Shown: positions 43,159-56,656 of the stretch, in pieces
Numbering within the stretch: the stretch's first letter is position 1
Layout: each line of letters begins with the position of its first letter
From: Pollenia angustigena
Taxonomy: Eukaryota; Arthropoda; Insecta; Diptera; Polleniidae
DNA: 64,000 nt
Assembly: GCA_930367215.1 (NCBI GenBank)
Contig: OV884059.1
Location: 158,780,511 to 158,844,510 of the forward strand
Reading direction: 5' to 3'
The notes under the pieces: model-generated
Told to the model about the DNA's origin: nothing
Database searches by the model: none
The model's input: the letters and a program-made list of their open reading frames with translations, nothing else
Made by a program: the position numbers and the translations under genes

Positions 43159-45307
43159 TCTTTCTATATTGTATATAAAAATGAAAAATGTTTGTATGTT
43201 TGTGTGTTTGTGTGTTTGTTTGTTTGTTTGTTTGTTTGTTTGTTGGCTTATAGACTCCGAAACTACTGAACCGATTTTCCTGAAATTTTTACAGTAACAT
43301 CACGTGAGCCCTAAAAATAAAATAGGCTACTTATTTTTTCGATAGGGGCAGGGGAATTGGTACCCCCCATAGGATGCCAATATTTATTATCGCATATCTT
43401 AAGAGCCGCTGGACGCATTTTGCTAAACTTTTTGTAGTAGGATCTTCTGAGCCCCGAAATTGAAATAAAATAGCAGCGGGGGTATTTGAATCCCCCATAG
43501 GACGCCAATGTTTAACATCGCATATCTTAAGAACTGTTATAGTGAGAATGTTCAAACTTTCTAGAAGTCACTCTTATGGTATACTACACTTTTGAAAATT
43601 AAAATAAAGCGGGTAGGCGCAGGGGGGGAAATACCTCCCATAGGATGCATGCATTAAATATCGCTCAACTGAAGAACTATTAAAGGGAGAGTCTTCAAAC
43701 GTGGTTTAAGCTACTATTATAGTAAACTATAAATTTTCAATATAAAAATGGGCGGGAGAGACAGGGGAGGAGCAGTACCCCTCATAGATAGAAATATTAA
43801 TAAGAGCCACTGCACGCATTTTGTTGAAATTTTGGTAGTAGGATCTTCTGAGTCCCAAAATTGAAATAAAGTAGCAGCTGGGAAGTGGTTTTCCCCATAG
43901 GACGCCAATGTTTAACATCGCATATCTTTAGAACTGTTATAGTGAGAATGTTCAAACTTTGTAGAAGTCACTCATATGGTATACTACACTATTGATAATA
44001 AAAATAAAGCGGATAGGCGCAGGGGGGGAAATACCTCCCATAGGATCCATACATTAAATATCGCTCAACTAAAGAACTATTAAAGGGAGGGTCTTCAAAC
44101 GTAGTTAAAACTACTATTATGGCAAACTTTAAATTTCAATATAGTAATGGGCGGGGTAGACAGAGGAGGAGCAGTTCCCCTTATAGATAGAAATGTAATG
44201 AAGAGCCGCTGCAAGCAATTTGTTGAACTTTTGGTAGTAGGATCTTCTGAGCCCCAAAATTGAAGCAAAATAGCAGCGGGGGAAGTGTTACCCCCCATAG
44301 GACGCCAATGTTTAATATCGGATATCTTAAAAACTGTTATAGTGAAAATGTTCAAACTTTGTGGAAGTCACTCTTATGGTATACTACACTTTTGAAAATA
44401 AAAATAAAGCGGGTAGGCGCATGGGGAAAACACCTCACATAGGATGCATATATTAAATATCGCTCAACTGAAAAACTATTAAAGGTAAAGTCTTCAAAAG
44501 TGGTTACAGCTACTATTAGGGTAAACTATAAATTTCAATATAAAAATAGGCGTGGAAGACAGGAGAGGAGCAGTACCCCTCATAGATAGAAATATTAATA
44601 ACAGCCACTGCACGCATTTTGTTGAACTTTTGGTAGTAGGATCTTCTGAGTCCCAAAATTGAAACAAAATAGCAGGGGGGGAATTGGTACCCACCATAGG
44701 ACGCCAATGTTTAATATCGCATATCTTAAGAACTGTAATAGTGAGAATGTTCAAACTTTCTAGAAGTCACTCTTATGGTATACTACACTATTGAAAATAA
44801 AAATAGAGCGGGTAGGCGCAGGGGGGAAATACCTCTCATAGGATGCATATATTAAATATCGCTCAACTGAAGAACTATTAAAGGGCGAGTCTTCAAACGT
44901 AGTTAAAACTACTATTATGGCAAACTTTAAATTTCAATATAGTAATGGGCGGGGTAGACAGAGGAGGAGCAGTTCCCCTCATAGATAGAAATATTAATAA
45001 GAGTCGCTGCAAGCATTTTGTTGAACTTTTGGTAGTAGGATCCTCTGAGCCCCAAAATTGAAATAAAATAGCAGCGGGGGAAGTGTTACACCCTATAGGA
45101 CGCCAATGCTTAATATCTGAAAAACTGTTAAAGTGAGAATGTTCAAACTTTGTAGAAGTCACTCTTATGGTATACTACACTTTTAAAAATAAAAATTAAG
45201 CGGGTAGGCGCAGGGGAGAAATACCTTCCATAGGATGCATATATTAAATATATCTCAATCGATAAAATGGTTAAAGCAGTGTTGCGAAGCGCACCGGGTT
45301 AAGCTAG
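43159..45307 (+). mobile_element. Helitron, non-autonomous, 2149 bp, in U4 only
   Basis: The empty site in the other units (GTTGCA|TTTGGTAT) gives exact ends. The element starts TCTTTCTATATTG and ends GGGTTAAGCTAG, inserted between A and T with no target duplication. TC...CTAG ends and AT insertion are Helitron hallmarks. A short stem TGCG-AAG-CGCA lies about 10 bp before the 3' end. A GTTT microsatellite is near the 5' end. No Rep/helicase is visible. Confidence 0.92.
43400..45240 (+). repeat. ~400-bp tandem repeats inside the Helitron
   Basis: The landmark GGATCTTCTGAG (one copy GGATCCTCTGAG) occurs at 43440, 43841, 44240, 44639 and 45038, spacing 401, 399, 399 and 399. Each period contains two CCCATAGGA-type half repeats. 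The 60-89-codon frames here repeat with the period and are not conserved proteins. Confidence 0.9.
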
Positions 45308-46275
45308 TTTGGTATAAAAAGTACAAAATATACGGCACTTTTTAAGGGGTAAAAAATGGATCAAATTGGTACTTTTTGTACTTTTTCGGATTGCGTATGG
45401 TCCATTGGCTGGAATATATTTAGGCGCCCATTCACTGCTTTTCATATCGACAACTATATGTAGGTTGCTCAAGATTATTGAGTGCTCAAAAGTTATGTAT
45501 GTATCGGGTGATTTTTTAAGACCCTACAAGAATAGTGACGGTCATTTGACCTATAATATGACCGACATTGCTGATAGAGATATCGGTCATCGCGTAGAAC
45601 AAAGTTTCTATCATTTTCTTAAGGCCAACGTGAAAAAAATGACCTAAACTTTTGTGTACGTGTGATTTTGCATCCTTCTTTAACCTATGAATTTTGTGGT
45701 AGATAAAACATATATCTGAGCTGTTTATTCTTATACTCTTTACATATCAGTACTGATGTATAAACCGGACACAGCTGACTAGTCAGTACTGATGCATATA
45801 ACGGACACAGCTGACCAGTCAGTACTGACCAGTCAGTACTGACGCATATACCGGCCACAGCTGACTAGTCAGTACTGATGCATATATACGTCACTGTTGA
45901 CGTACTTTTTAGCTTAAATAAAACACGATTCATCTCATTCAATTCTCATACAAATTTTTGTCTTTATTTAAAATAAAATTCAATATTTTTTTGGTTTTCA
46001 AAATAACTTAAATAAATAAATATTTTTTTTTTTTTAACTAAATTTTTTAAATTAATTATGTTTTGTTTGCATTCGAAAACGTTTGCTAGATCAAACATCA
46101 TTCAACAGTTTCTTAATTACATTAAACAAGCACCTTCTTACAAATAAAGTTCAGTGAATAAAAAGTGTTAAAAATAAAGCTAAACTTTTACCAATTTATT
46201 GGTCGCGCTTATTTTTTGATTTTTTTCTCTTTTAGATTGATTATTTTAGTTTAAATTAAAAAAATTGTCGTCATT

Positions 46276-46855
46276 TTATTTATTAACCCCTTTTTCTTTT
46301 ATGTATTTTTGTTGCTTTACCCTATGGTGGGCACGTTCAACCGCTTTTCTTATACTTTTTTCATACTCCCCGGCTCCTAGGTTCTGAAAAACATCTAAAA
46401 TATGAAGTAAAAAAAAAGACAGAAATGTTAAATATTCAAAGACTAAAATTATTTAATGTCTGTACATACCTCTTACAATTTTATTTAGCAGCGTGAGATT
46501 TGACAACGGAAGTTTTCCCCACCTTCCATCCCAATTATATTTATATAGCAAATCATCTGCAAACGATGCACTAATAACACTGCCAACATCTAAAGAAACA
46601 CCTTTAATTTTATGAATATAGGACTTCTGTAAAGAAGTTGAATTACTGTTTGAGCAAGTAAAATATATAAAATATTGTGATTGTTACCATGGCCTGACCG
46701 TAATCGGAGTCTAGCTTCTCCTCTATTTCTTGCACTGCTGTTGTGGTCCGCAAGGGGAGCATGCTGGCGGTCTCATCAAGCCCTTGATCAGAAGTCTCTC
46801 CTGTCATGCGGCGGAGGTACTCTTGGGCTTTTTTTATGCCTACTTTACACTCCAT
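46276..46855 (-). CDS. DUF4806-like exons (U4)
   Basis: Exon A 46855-46688, with Ala to Gly at its last-but-three codon (DYGQAM). Exon B has an ATGCACTAATAAC change on the plus strand, giving a Leu/Ser variant of the IRALFAD region. Splice sites are intact. Confidence 0.5.
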
Positions 46856-47673
46856 TAGAATTTTAGCTTATTGATGGAACAGGTTGTATATTAGATCTTT
46901 CACTTCGTGCACTATCTTCGATTTCTATTAACCTTCTATACATTTTAATATTGGACTCAAATGTCTTTTTTTCCAATGATAGACAATTTTGCAAACGTCT
47001 TTTTTTCATAGTTATCTTTTATCACAAAAAGTATACTTTTATTATTTAATTTAATTTCTTAATAGGTATTTTCTATCTTATTGTCACTTTTTTATTTTTT
47101 AATAGGTATTTGTGTTATTTTTATTGTCACTCAATTCTTGCTTTCTGTCAAGGCAAATATTATTTTTTATCACTCTTTATTGTCACTTTTTTTATATTTA
47201 TTTTAAATAATATAATGGGCGCACGTCACAATTTCATAAAATTCCTTTCGCTTTTAAAATTAATCTTGAATTTTTTACATATTTTACACATTTCATTCAA
47301 AAATGAAACAGTCTAACATACATTCGTTGTTTCACTCTTACATACGCATTTCATTCCTGGAGTAATTAGCGTTGCCACTAGCAAACATTTCTTCCTAAAA
47401 TGTTTTTAACAACAGCAATTCCCAAAATTCCACCACTTTTGTTTTAAATAATTAATACAAATTTAGCTAAATTCTTATAATTATTAAAATTTATGAAACG
47501 TATTAACAGATATATTCAACATATTATTAAGTATATATAAAAATAAGAAGAAAAGATTAATAAAATTTGGGCTTTGCAAAATATTCCTAATTTGGTATAC
47601 AAACGCACACGAGTGGCAACGCCACTTGTAACAATAAAAACAAACAAAAATAGTGCGTGTGTATTAGTTTCGG

Positions 47674-48589
47674 TCATCCATTTCTTGTAGGGGAGCTATA
47701 GGAAAGTTGTAAAAAAAACTCATAAAATTCAGAAAAATTCATGAAATCTTTATTTGAATCGATAGTACGGTCCATATAATTAAATGTTTGAAGATTATTT
47801 CATGCAAATGTTGACCGTGATTGCGCCTCAAATGGTCCATCCGCTTAGTCCAATGTTGGCATTCTGTTTCCAACATTTCGGCCGGTATCTCACGAATAAA
47901 TGCTTCAATGTTTTCTTCCAATGCGTCAATTGAAGCGGGCATGTGTGTATAGACATGAGCTTTAACGTATCCGCACAAAAAATAGTCTAAAGACGTTAAA
48001 TCGCACGATCTAGACGGCCAATTGACCGGTCCCGAACGTGAAATAAAATGTTCACCGAACTCGCCTCTCAATAAGTCCATTGTTAAGCGTGCTGTGTGGC
48101 ATGTGGCACCGTCTTGTTGAAACCACATGTCATGCAAGTCAAGCTCTTGCATTTTGGGCACAAAAAAGTTGGATATCATCTCACGGTAGCGCTCACCATT
48201 CACAGTTACGTTACGATTCGCATCATCTTGGAACGGTCCAATGATGCCACCAGCCCATAAACCGCACCAAACTGTGACTTTTTCTCGATGCATAAATAGC
48301 TCTTGCAATGCTTCTGGCTGATCTTCACTCCAAAATCGACAATTCGGCTTATTAACTTACCCATTGAGCCAAAAATGAGCTTCGTCGCTGAACACAAGAA
48401 GCGCGCGATGAATTTTCTTAACAGAGCACGCATTTTGATAATAAAATTCAATAATTTGCAAGCGTTGTTCGTTTGTAAGACGATTCATGGTTAAATTATA
48501 GACCAAACTGAAGTGAAACAAAACACGAAACGTGCGTCAGCTGTTTAAACCAGTGCTGCCAAAAAGATAATAGCTAAAAAATCACCCAT
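47674..48589 (-). pseudogene. Mariner remnant, variant B (U4/U5)
   Basis: Frame 48308-47739, as in U3/U4, including the 11-bp leader deletion, with Pro to Ser in the VNWPSRSCD segment. Confidence 0.85.
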
Positions 48590-51500
48590 TATATTAGCGG
48601 AATATAACAAATCTTAAAATGTTGTTTATAGACATATTTTAACATAAAATAAGTAATGACGTAGAAAACAAAATAAATTTTCTGTAAATATTTTACTGGA
48701 TAACCCCATTTCTTTAAATCTTAAAGTGAACGACGTCACGGGTAAAAGCTAGTTACAAAATAAAACATGGGTGGGGGTAGGTCTTTTTTGATCTACCTTG
48801 TATATATATTTTTAAGAAATGTTGCTTCTTTTTTTGGCAACTTTTAACACTTTTTCTCTTTTAGTTTTGGTACTTTTTTATTTTCAAAAAATTTGGCTAG
48901 AGATATTGTCCAGATTTAAGTGGGGTATATTTTAAGAGGTTAAAACGAAAAATGTTTTACTTTTGATACTTTTTCTCTTTTGGATAAATTTGGTATACAG
49001 ATTGCATATGGTCGAGATCAAAATATTCGGTATTTTTTAAGGGATAAAATTGGGATAAAACTGTTACGTTTTATCTCTTCGAAAAATTTGGTATTCATAT
49101 AAAACATAACCTAAATTAACGTACAGAGTACTTTCTGGGGGAATAAAATGAGTCAAAGCTCGTACTTTTAGTACTTCGTTGCATTTGGTATAAAAAGTAC
49201 AAAATATACGGCACTTTTTAAGGGGTAAAAAATGGATCAAATTGGTACTTTTTGTACTTTTTCGGATTGCGTATGGTCCATTGGCTGGAATATATTTAGG
49301 CGCCCATTCATTGCTTTTCATATCGACAACTATATGTAGGTTGCTCAAGATTATTGAGTGCTCAAAAGTTATGTATGTATCGGGTGATTTTTTAAGACCC
49401 TACAAGAAAAGTGACGGTCATTTGACCTATCATATGACCGACATTGCTGATAGAGATATCGGTCATCGCGTAGAACAAAGTTTCTATCATTTTCTTAAGG
49501 CCAACGTGAAAAAAATGACCTAAACTTTTGTGTACGTGTGATTTTGCATCCTTCTTTAACCTATGAATTTTGTGGTAGATAAAACATATATCTGAGCTGT
49601 TTACTCTTATACTCTTTACATATCAGTACTGATGTATAAACCGGACACAGCTGACTAGTCAGTACTGATGCATATAACGGACACAGCTGACCAGTCAGTA
49701 CTGACTGGTCAGTACTGACGCATATACCGGCCACAGCTGACTAGTCAGTACTGATTCATATATTCGTCACTGTTGACGTACTTTTTAGCTTAAATAAAAC
49801 ACGATTAAAATAAAACATCTCATTCACTTCTCATACAAATTTTTGTCTTTATTTAAAATAAAATTCAATATTTTTTTGGTTTCCAAAATAACTTAAATAA
49901 ATAAATATTTTTTTTTTTTAACTAAATTTTTTAAATTAATTATGTTTTGTTTGCATTCGAAAACGTTTGCTGGATCAAACATTATTCAACAGTTTCTTAA
50001 TTACATTAAACAAGCACCTTCTTACAAATAAAGTTCAGTCAATAAAAAGTGTTAAAAATAAAGCTAAACTTTTACCAATTTATTGGTCACGCTTATTTTT
50101 TGATTTTTTTTCTCTTTTAGATTGATTATTTTAGTTTAAATTAAAAAAATTGTCGTCATTTTATTTATTAACCCCTTTTTCTTTTATGTATTTTTGTTGC
50201 TTTACCCTATGGTGGGCACGTTCAACCGCTTTTCTTATACTTTTTTCATACTCCCCGGCTCCTAGGTTCTGAAAAACATCTAAAATATGAAGTAAAAAAA
50301 AAGACAGAAATGTTAAATATTCAAAGACTAAAATTATTTAATGTCTGTACATACCTCTTACAATTTTATTTAGCAGCGTGAGATTTGACAACGGAAGTTT
50401 TCCCCACCTTCCATCCCAATTATATTTATATAGCAAATCATCTGCAAACGATGCACTAATAACACTGCCAACATCTAAAGAAACACCTTTAATTTTATGA
50501 ATATAGGACTTCTGTAAAGAAGTTGAATTACTGTTTGAGCAAGTAAAATATATAAAATATTGTGATTGTTACCATGGCCTGAGCGTAATCGGAGTCTAGC
50601 TTCTCCTTTATTTCTTGCACTGCTGTTGTGGTCCGCAAGGCGAGCATGCTGGCGGTCTCATCAAGCCCTTGATCAGAAGTCTCTCCTGTCATGCGGCTGA
50701 GGTACTCTTGGGCTTTTTTTATGCCTACTTTACACTCCATTAGAATTTTAGCTTATTGATGGAACAGGTTGTATATTAGATCTTTCACTTCGTGCACTAT
50801 CTTCGTTTTCTATTAACCTTCTATACATTTTAATTTTGGACTCAAATGTCTTTTTTTCCAATGATAGACAATTTTGCAAACGTCTTTTTTTCATAGTTAT
50901 CTTTTATCACAAAAAGTATACTTTTATTATTTAATTTAATTTCTTAATAGGTATTTTCTATCTTATTGTCACTTTTTTATATTTTAATAGGTATTTGTGT
51001 TATTTTTATTGTCACTCAATTCTTGCTTTCTGTCAAGGCAAATATTATTTTTTATCACTCTTTATTGTCACTGTCAATTTTTATTTCACTTTTTTTATAT
51101 TTATTTTAAATAATATAATGGGCGCACGTCACAATTTCATAAAATTCCTTTCGCTTTTAAAATTAATCTTGAATTTTTTACATATTTTACACATTCCATT
51201 TAAAAATGAAACTGTCTAACATACATTCGTTGTTTCACTCTTACATACGCATTTCATTCCTGGAGTAATTAGCGTTGCCACTAGCAAACATTTCTTCCTA
51301 AAATGTTTTTAACAACAGCAATTCCCAAAATTCCACCACTTTTTTTTAAAATAATTAATACAAATTTAGCTAAATTCTTATAATTATTAAAATTTATGAA
51401 ACGTATTAACAGATATATTCAACATATTATTAAGTATATATAAAAATAAGAAGAAAAGATTAATAAAATTTGGGCTTTGCAAAATATTCCTAATTTGGTA

Positions 51501-52429
51501 TACAAACGCACACGAGTGGCAACGCCACTTGTAACAATAAAAACAAACAAAAATAGTGCGTGTGTATTAGTTTCGGTCATCCATTTCTTGTAGGGGAGCT
51601 ATAGGAAAGTTGTAAAAAAAACTCATAAAATTCAGAAAAATGCATGAAATCTTTATTTGAATCGATAGTACGGTCCATATAATTAAATGTTTGAAGATTA
51701 TTTCATGCAAATGTTGACCGTGATTGCGCCTCAAATGGTCCATCCGCTTAGTCCAATGTTGGCATTCTGTTTCCAACATTTCGGCCGGTATCTCACGAAT
51801 AAATGCTTCAATGTTTTCTTCCAATGCGTCAATTGAAGCGGGCATGTGTGTATAGACATGAGCTTTAACGTAGCCGCACAAAAAATAGTCTAAAGACGTT
51901 AAATCGCACGATCTAGGCGGCCAATTGACCGGTCCCGAACGTGAAATAAAATGTTCACCGAACTCGCCTCTCAATAAGTCCATTGTTAAGCGTGCTGTGT
52001 GGCATGTGGCACCGTCTTGTTGAAACCACATGTCGTGCAAGTCAACAAGCTCTTGCATTTTGGGCAAAAAAAAGTTGGATATCATCTCACGGTAGCGCTC
52101 ACCATTCACAGTTACGTTACGATTCGCATCATCTTGGAACGGTCCAATGATGCCACCAGCCCATAAACCGCACCAAACTGTGACTTTTTCTCGATGCATA
52201 AATAGCTCTTGCAATGCTTCTGGCTGATCTTCACTCCAAAATCGACAATTCGGCTTATTAACTTACCCATTGAGCCAAAAATGAGCTTCGTCGCTGAACA
52301 CAAGAAGCGCGCGATGAATTTTCTTAACAGAGCACGCATTTTGATAATAAAATTCAATAATTTGCAAGCGTTGTTCGTTTGTAAGACGATTCATGGTTAA
52401 ATTATAGACCAAACTGAAGATGTTTGACA
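48513..52429. repeat. Array unit U5 (3917 bp)
   Basis: No large insertion. It is the first unit with the perfect 18-bp palindrome in the minisatellite, and the last without the 272-bp deletion. Confidence 0.9.
50161..50740 (-). CDS. DUF4806-like exons (U5)
   Basis: Exon A 50740-50573 has Arg to Ser (EYLSRMT), Pro to Ala (MLALRTT) and Glu to Lys (QEIKEKL). Splice sites are intact and the C-terminus extended. Confidence 0.5.
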
Positions 52430-52506
52430 GTGAAACAAAACACGAAACGTGCGTCAGCTGTTTAAACCAGTGCTGCCAAAAAGATAATAGCTAAAAAATC
52501 ACCCAT
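51577..52506 (-). pseudogene. Mariner remnant, variant C (U5/U6)
   Basis: Frame 52214-51567, 215 codons. It has an extra in-frame codon (QELVDLHD) relative to variants A and B, GPFQDD as in B, and FFLPKM as in A. Confidence 0.85.
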
Positions 52507-53805
52507 TATATTAGCGGAATATAACAAATCTTAAAATGTTGTTTATAGACATATTTTAACATAAAATAAGTAATGACGTAGAAAACAAAATAAATTTTCT
52601 GTAAATATTTTACTGGATAACCCCATTTCTTTAAATCTTAAAGTGAACGACGTCACGGGTAAAAGCTAGTTACAAAATAAAACATGGGTGGGGGTAGGTC
52701 TTTTTTGATCTACCTTGTATATATATTTTTAAGAAATGTTGCTTCTTTTTTTGGCAACTTTTAACACTTTTTCTCTTTTAGTTTTGGTACTTTCTTATTT
52801 TCAAAAAATTTGGCTAGAGATATTGTCCAGATTTAAGTGGGGTATATTTTAAGAGGTTAAAACGAAAAATGTTTTACTTTTGATACTTTTTCTCTTTTGG
52901 ATAAATTTGGTATACAGATTGCATATGGTCGAGATCAAAATATACGGTATTTTTTAATGGATAAAATTGGGATAAAACTGTTACTTTTTATCTCTTCGAA
53001 AAATTTGGTATTCATATAAAACATAACCTAAATTAACGTACAGAGTACTTTCTGGGAGAATAAAATGAGTCAAAGCTCGTACTTTTAGTACTTCGTTGCA
53101 TTTGGTATAAAAAGTACAAAATATACGGCACTTTTTAAGGGGTAAAAAATGGATCAAATTGGTACTTTTTGTACTTTTTCGGAATGCGTATGGTCCATTG
53201 GCTGGAATATATTTAGGCGCCCATTCATTGCTTTTCATATCGACAACTATATGTAGGTTGCTCAAGATTATTGAGTGCTCAAAAACCGGACACAGCTGAC
53301 TAGTCAGTACTGATGCATATAACGGACACAGCTGACCAGTCAGTACTGACTGGTCAGTACTGACGCATATACCGGCCACAGCTGACTAGTCAGTACTGAT
53401 TCATATATTCGTCACTGTTGACGTATTTTTTAGTTTTAATAAAACACTATTAAAATAAAACATCTCATTCAATTCTCATACAAATTTTTGTCTTTATTTA
53501 AAATAAAATTCAATATTTTTTTGGTTTCCAAAATAACTTAAATAAATAAATATTTTTTTTTTTAACTAAATTTTTTAAATTAATTATGTTTTGTTTGCAT
53601 ACGAAAACGTTTGCTGGATCAAACATCATTCAACAGTTTCTTAATTACATTAAACAAGCACCTTCTTACAAATAAAGTTCAGTCAATAAAAAGTGTTAAA
53701 AATAAAGCTAAACTTTTACCAATTTATTGGTCACGCTTATTTTTTGATTTTTTTTTCTCTTTTAGATTGATTATTTTAGTTTAAATTAAAAAAATTTTCG
53801 TCATT

Positions 53806-54386
53806 TTATTTATTAACCCCTTTTTCTTTTATGTATTTTTATTGCTTTACCCTATGGTGGGCACGTTCAACCGCTTTTCTTATACTTTTTTCATACTCCC
53901 CGGCTCCTAGGTTCTGAAAAACATCTAAAATATGAAGTAAAAAAAAAAGACAGAAATGTTAAATATTCAAAGACTAAAATTATTTAATGTCTGTACATAC
54001 CTCTTACAATTTTATTTAGCAGCGTGAGATTTGACAACGGAAGTTTTCCCCACCTTCCATCCCAATTATATTTATATAGCAAATCATCTGCAAACGATGC
54101 ACTAATAACACTGCCAACATCTAAAGAAACACCTTTAATTTTATGAATATAGGACTTCTGTAAAGAAGTTGAATTACTGTTTGAGCAAGTAAAATATATA
54201 AAATATTGTGATTGTTACCATGGCCTGAGCGTAATCGGAGTCTAGCTTCTCCTCTATTTCTTGCACTGCTGTTGTGGTCCGCAAGGGGAGCATGCTGGCG
54301 GTCTCATCAAGCCCTTGATCAGAAGTCTCTCCTGTCATGCGGCTGAGGTACTCTTGGGCTTGTTTTATGCCTACTTTACACTCCAT
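53806..54386 (-). CDS. DUF4806-like exons (U6)
   Basis: Exon A 54386-54219 with GIKQAQEYL. In the last exon a codon changes to TAA (CAA CAA to CAA TAA), so the protein would end at VKQ, a few residues before the U1 stop. Confidence 0.45.
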
Positions 54387-55223
54387 TAGAATTTTAGCTT
54401 ATTGATGGAACAGGTTGTATATTAGATCTTTCACTTCGTGCACTATCTTCGTTTTCTATTAACCTTCTATACATTTTAATTTTGGACTCAAATGTCTTTT
54501 TTTCCAATGATAGACAATTTTGCAAACGTCTTTTTTTCATAGTTATCTTTTATCACAAAAAGTATACTTTTATTATTTAATTTAATTTCTTAATAGGTAT
54601 TTTCTATCTTATTGTCACTTTTTTATATTTTAATAGGTATTTGTGTTATTTTTATTGTCACTCAATTCTTGCTTTCTGTCAAGGCAAATATTATTTTTTA
54701 TCACTCTTTATTGTCACTGTCAATTTATATTTCACTTTTTTTATATTTATTTTAAATAATATAATGGGCGCACGTCACAATTTCATAAAATTCCTTTCGC
54801 TTTTAAAATTAATCTTGAATTTTTTACATATTTTACACATTCCATTCAAAAATGAAACTGTCTAACATACATTCGTTGTTTCACTCTTACATACGCATTT
54901 CATTCCTGGAGTAATTAGCGTTGCCACTAGCAAACATTTCTTCCTAAAATGTTTTTAACAACAGCAATTCCCAAAATTCCACCACTTTTTTTTTTAAATA
55001 ATTAATACAAATTTAGCTAAATTCTTATAATTATTAAAATTTATGAAACGTATTAACAGATATATTCAACATATTATTAAGTATATATAAAAATAAGAAG
55101 AAAAGATTAATAAAATTTGGGCTTTGCAAAATATTCCTAATTTGGTATACAAACGCACACGAGTGGCAACGCCACTTGTAACAATAAAAACAAACAAAAA
55201 TAGTGCGTGTGTATTAGTTTCGG

Positions 55224-56656
55224 TCATCCATTTCTTGTAGGGGAGCTATAGGAAAGTTGTAAAAAAAACTCATAAAATTCAGAAAAATGCATGAAATATT
55301 TATTTGAATCGATAGTACGGTCCATATAATTAAATGTTTGAAGATTATTTCATGCAAATGTTGACCGTGATTGCGCCTCAAATGGTCCATCCGCTTAGTC
55401 CAATGTTGGCATTCTGTTTCCAACATTTCGGCCGGTATCTCACGAATAAATGCTTCAATGTTTTCTTCCAATGCGTCAATTGAAGCGGGCATGTGTGTAT
55501 AGACATGAGCTTTAACGTAGCCGCACAAAAAATAGTCTAAAGACGTTAAATCGCACGATCTAGGCGGCCAATTGACCGGTCCCGAACGTGAAATAGAATG
55601 TTCACCGAACTCGCCTCTCAATAAGTCCATTGTTAAGCGTGCTGTGTGGCATGTGGCACCGTCTTGTTGAAACCACATGTCGTGCAAGTCAACAAGCTCT
55701 TGCATTTTGGGCAAAAAAAAGTTGGATATCATCTCACGGTAGCGCTCACCATTCACAGTTACGTTACGATTCGCATCATCTTGGAACGGTCCAATGATGC
55801 CACCAGCCCATAAACCGCACCAAACTGTGACTTTTTCTCGATGCATAAATAGCTCTTGCAATGCTTCTGGCTGATCTTCACTCCAAAATCGACAATTCGG
55901 CTTATTAACTTACCCATTGAGCCAAAAATGAGCTTCGTCGCTGAACACAAGAATGCTTCAATGTTTTCTTCCAATGCGTCAATTGAAGCGGGCATGTGTG
56001 TATAGACATGAGCTTTAACGTAGCCGCACAAAAAATAGTCTAAAGACGTTAAATCGCACGATCTAGGCGGCCAATTGACCGGTCCCGAACGTGAAATAAA
56101 ATGTTCACCGAACTCGCCTCTCAATAAGTCCATTGTTAAGCGTGCTGTGTGGCATGTGGCACCGTCTTGTTGAAACCACATGTCGTGCAAGTCAACAAGC
56201 TCTTGCATTTTGGGCAAAAAAAAGTTGGATATCATCTCACGGTAGCGCTCACCATTCACAGTTACGTTACGATTCGCATCATCTTGGAACGGTCCAATGA
56301 TGCCACCAGCCCATAAACCGCACCAAACTGTGACTTTTTCTCGATGCATAAATAGCTCTTGCAATGCTTCTGGCTGATCTTCACTCCAAAATCGACAATT
56401 CGGCTTATTAACTTACCTATTGAGCCAAAAATGAGCTTCGTCGCTGAACACAAGAAGCGCGCGATGAATTTTCTTAACAGAGCACGCATTTTGATAATAA
56501 AATTCAATAATTTGCAAGCGTTGTTCGATTGTAAGACGATTCATGGTTAAATTATAGACCAAACTGAAGATGTTTGACAGTGAAACAAAACACGAAACGT
56601 GCGTCAGCTGTTTAAACCAGTGCTGCCAAAAAGATAATAGCTAAAAAATCACCCAT
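55224..56656 (-). pseudogene. Mariner remnant, variant C with internal duplication (U6/U7)
   Basis: Contains two copies of a 503-bp segment (55449-55951 and 55952-56454). Two overlapping frames result: 55861-55214 (215 codons) and 56364-55759 (201 codons), the second a chimera in which ENIEAF runs into an out-of-frame copy of the FSDEAH region. Neither is a functional transposase. Confidence 0.85.
55449..56454 (-). repeat. 503-bp tandem duplication in U6
   Basis: The junction lies near 55952, where the GAACACAAGAA of the mariner 5' part meets ATGCTTCAATG of its 3' part. The size equals the length excess of U6 over U7. Confidence 0.9.

Larger units (their letters stand above)
42488..48512. 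repeat. Array unit U4 (6025 bp)
   Basis: Contains the Helitron (43159-45307). Without it the unit is 3876 bp. Confidence 0.9.
52430..56579. repeat. Array unit U6 (4150 bp)
   Basis: Has both the 272-bp deletion (junction at 53281-53285) and the 503-bp mariner duplication. Net of the duplication it is 3647 bp. Confidence 0.9.

Noticed and set aside
43311..45162. Several 60-89-codon frames in the Helitron
   Set aside because: They recur with the 400-bp repeat in overlapping frames and are translations of the tandem repeat.
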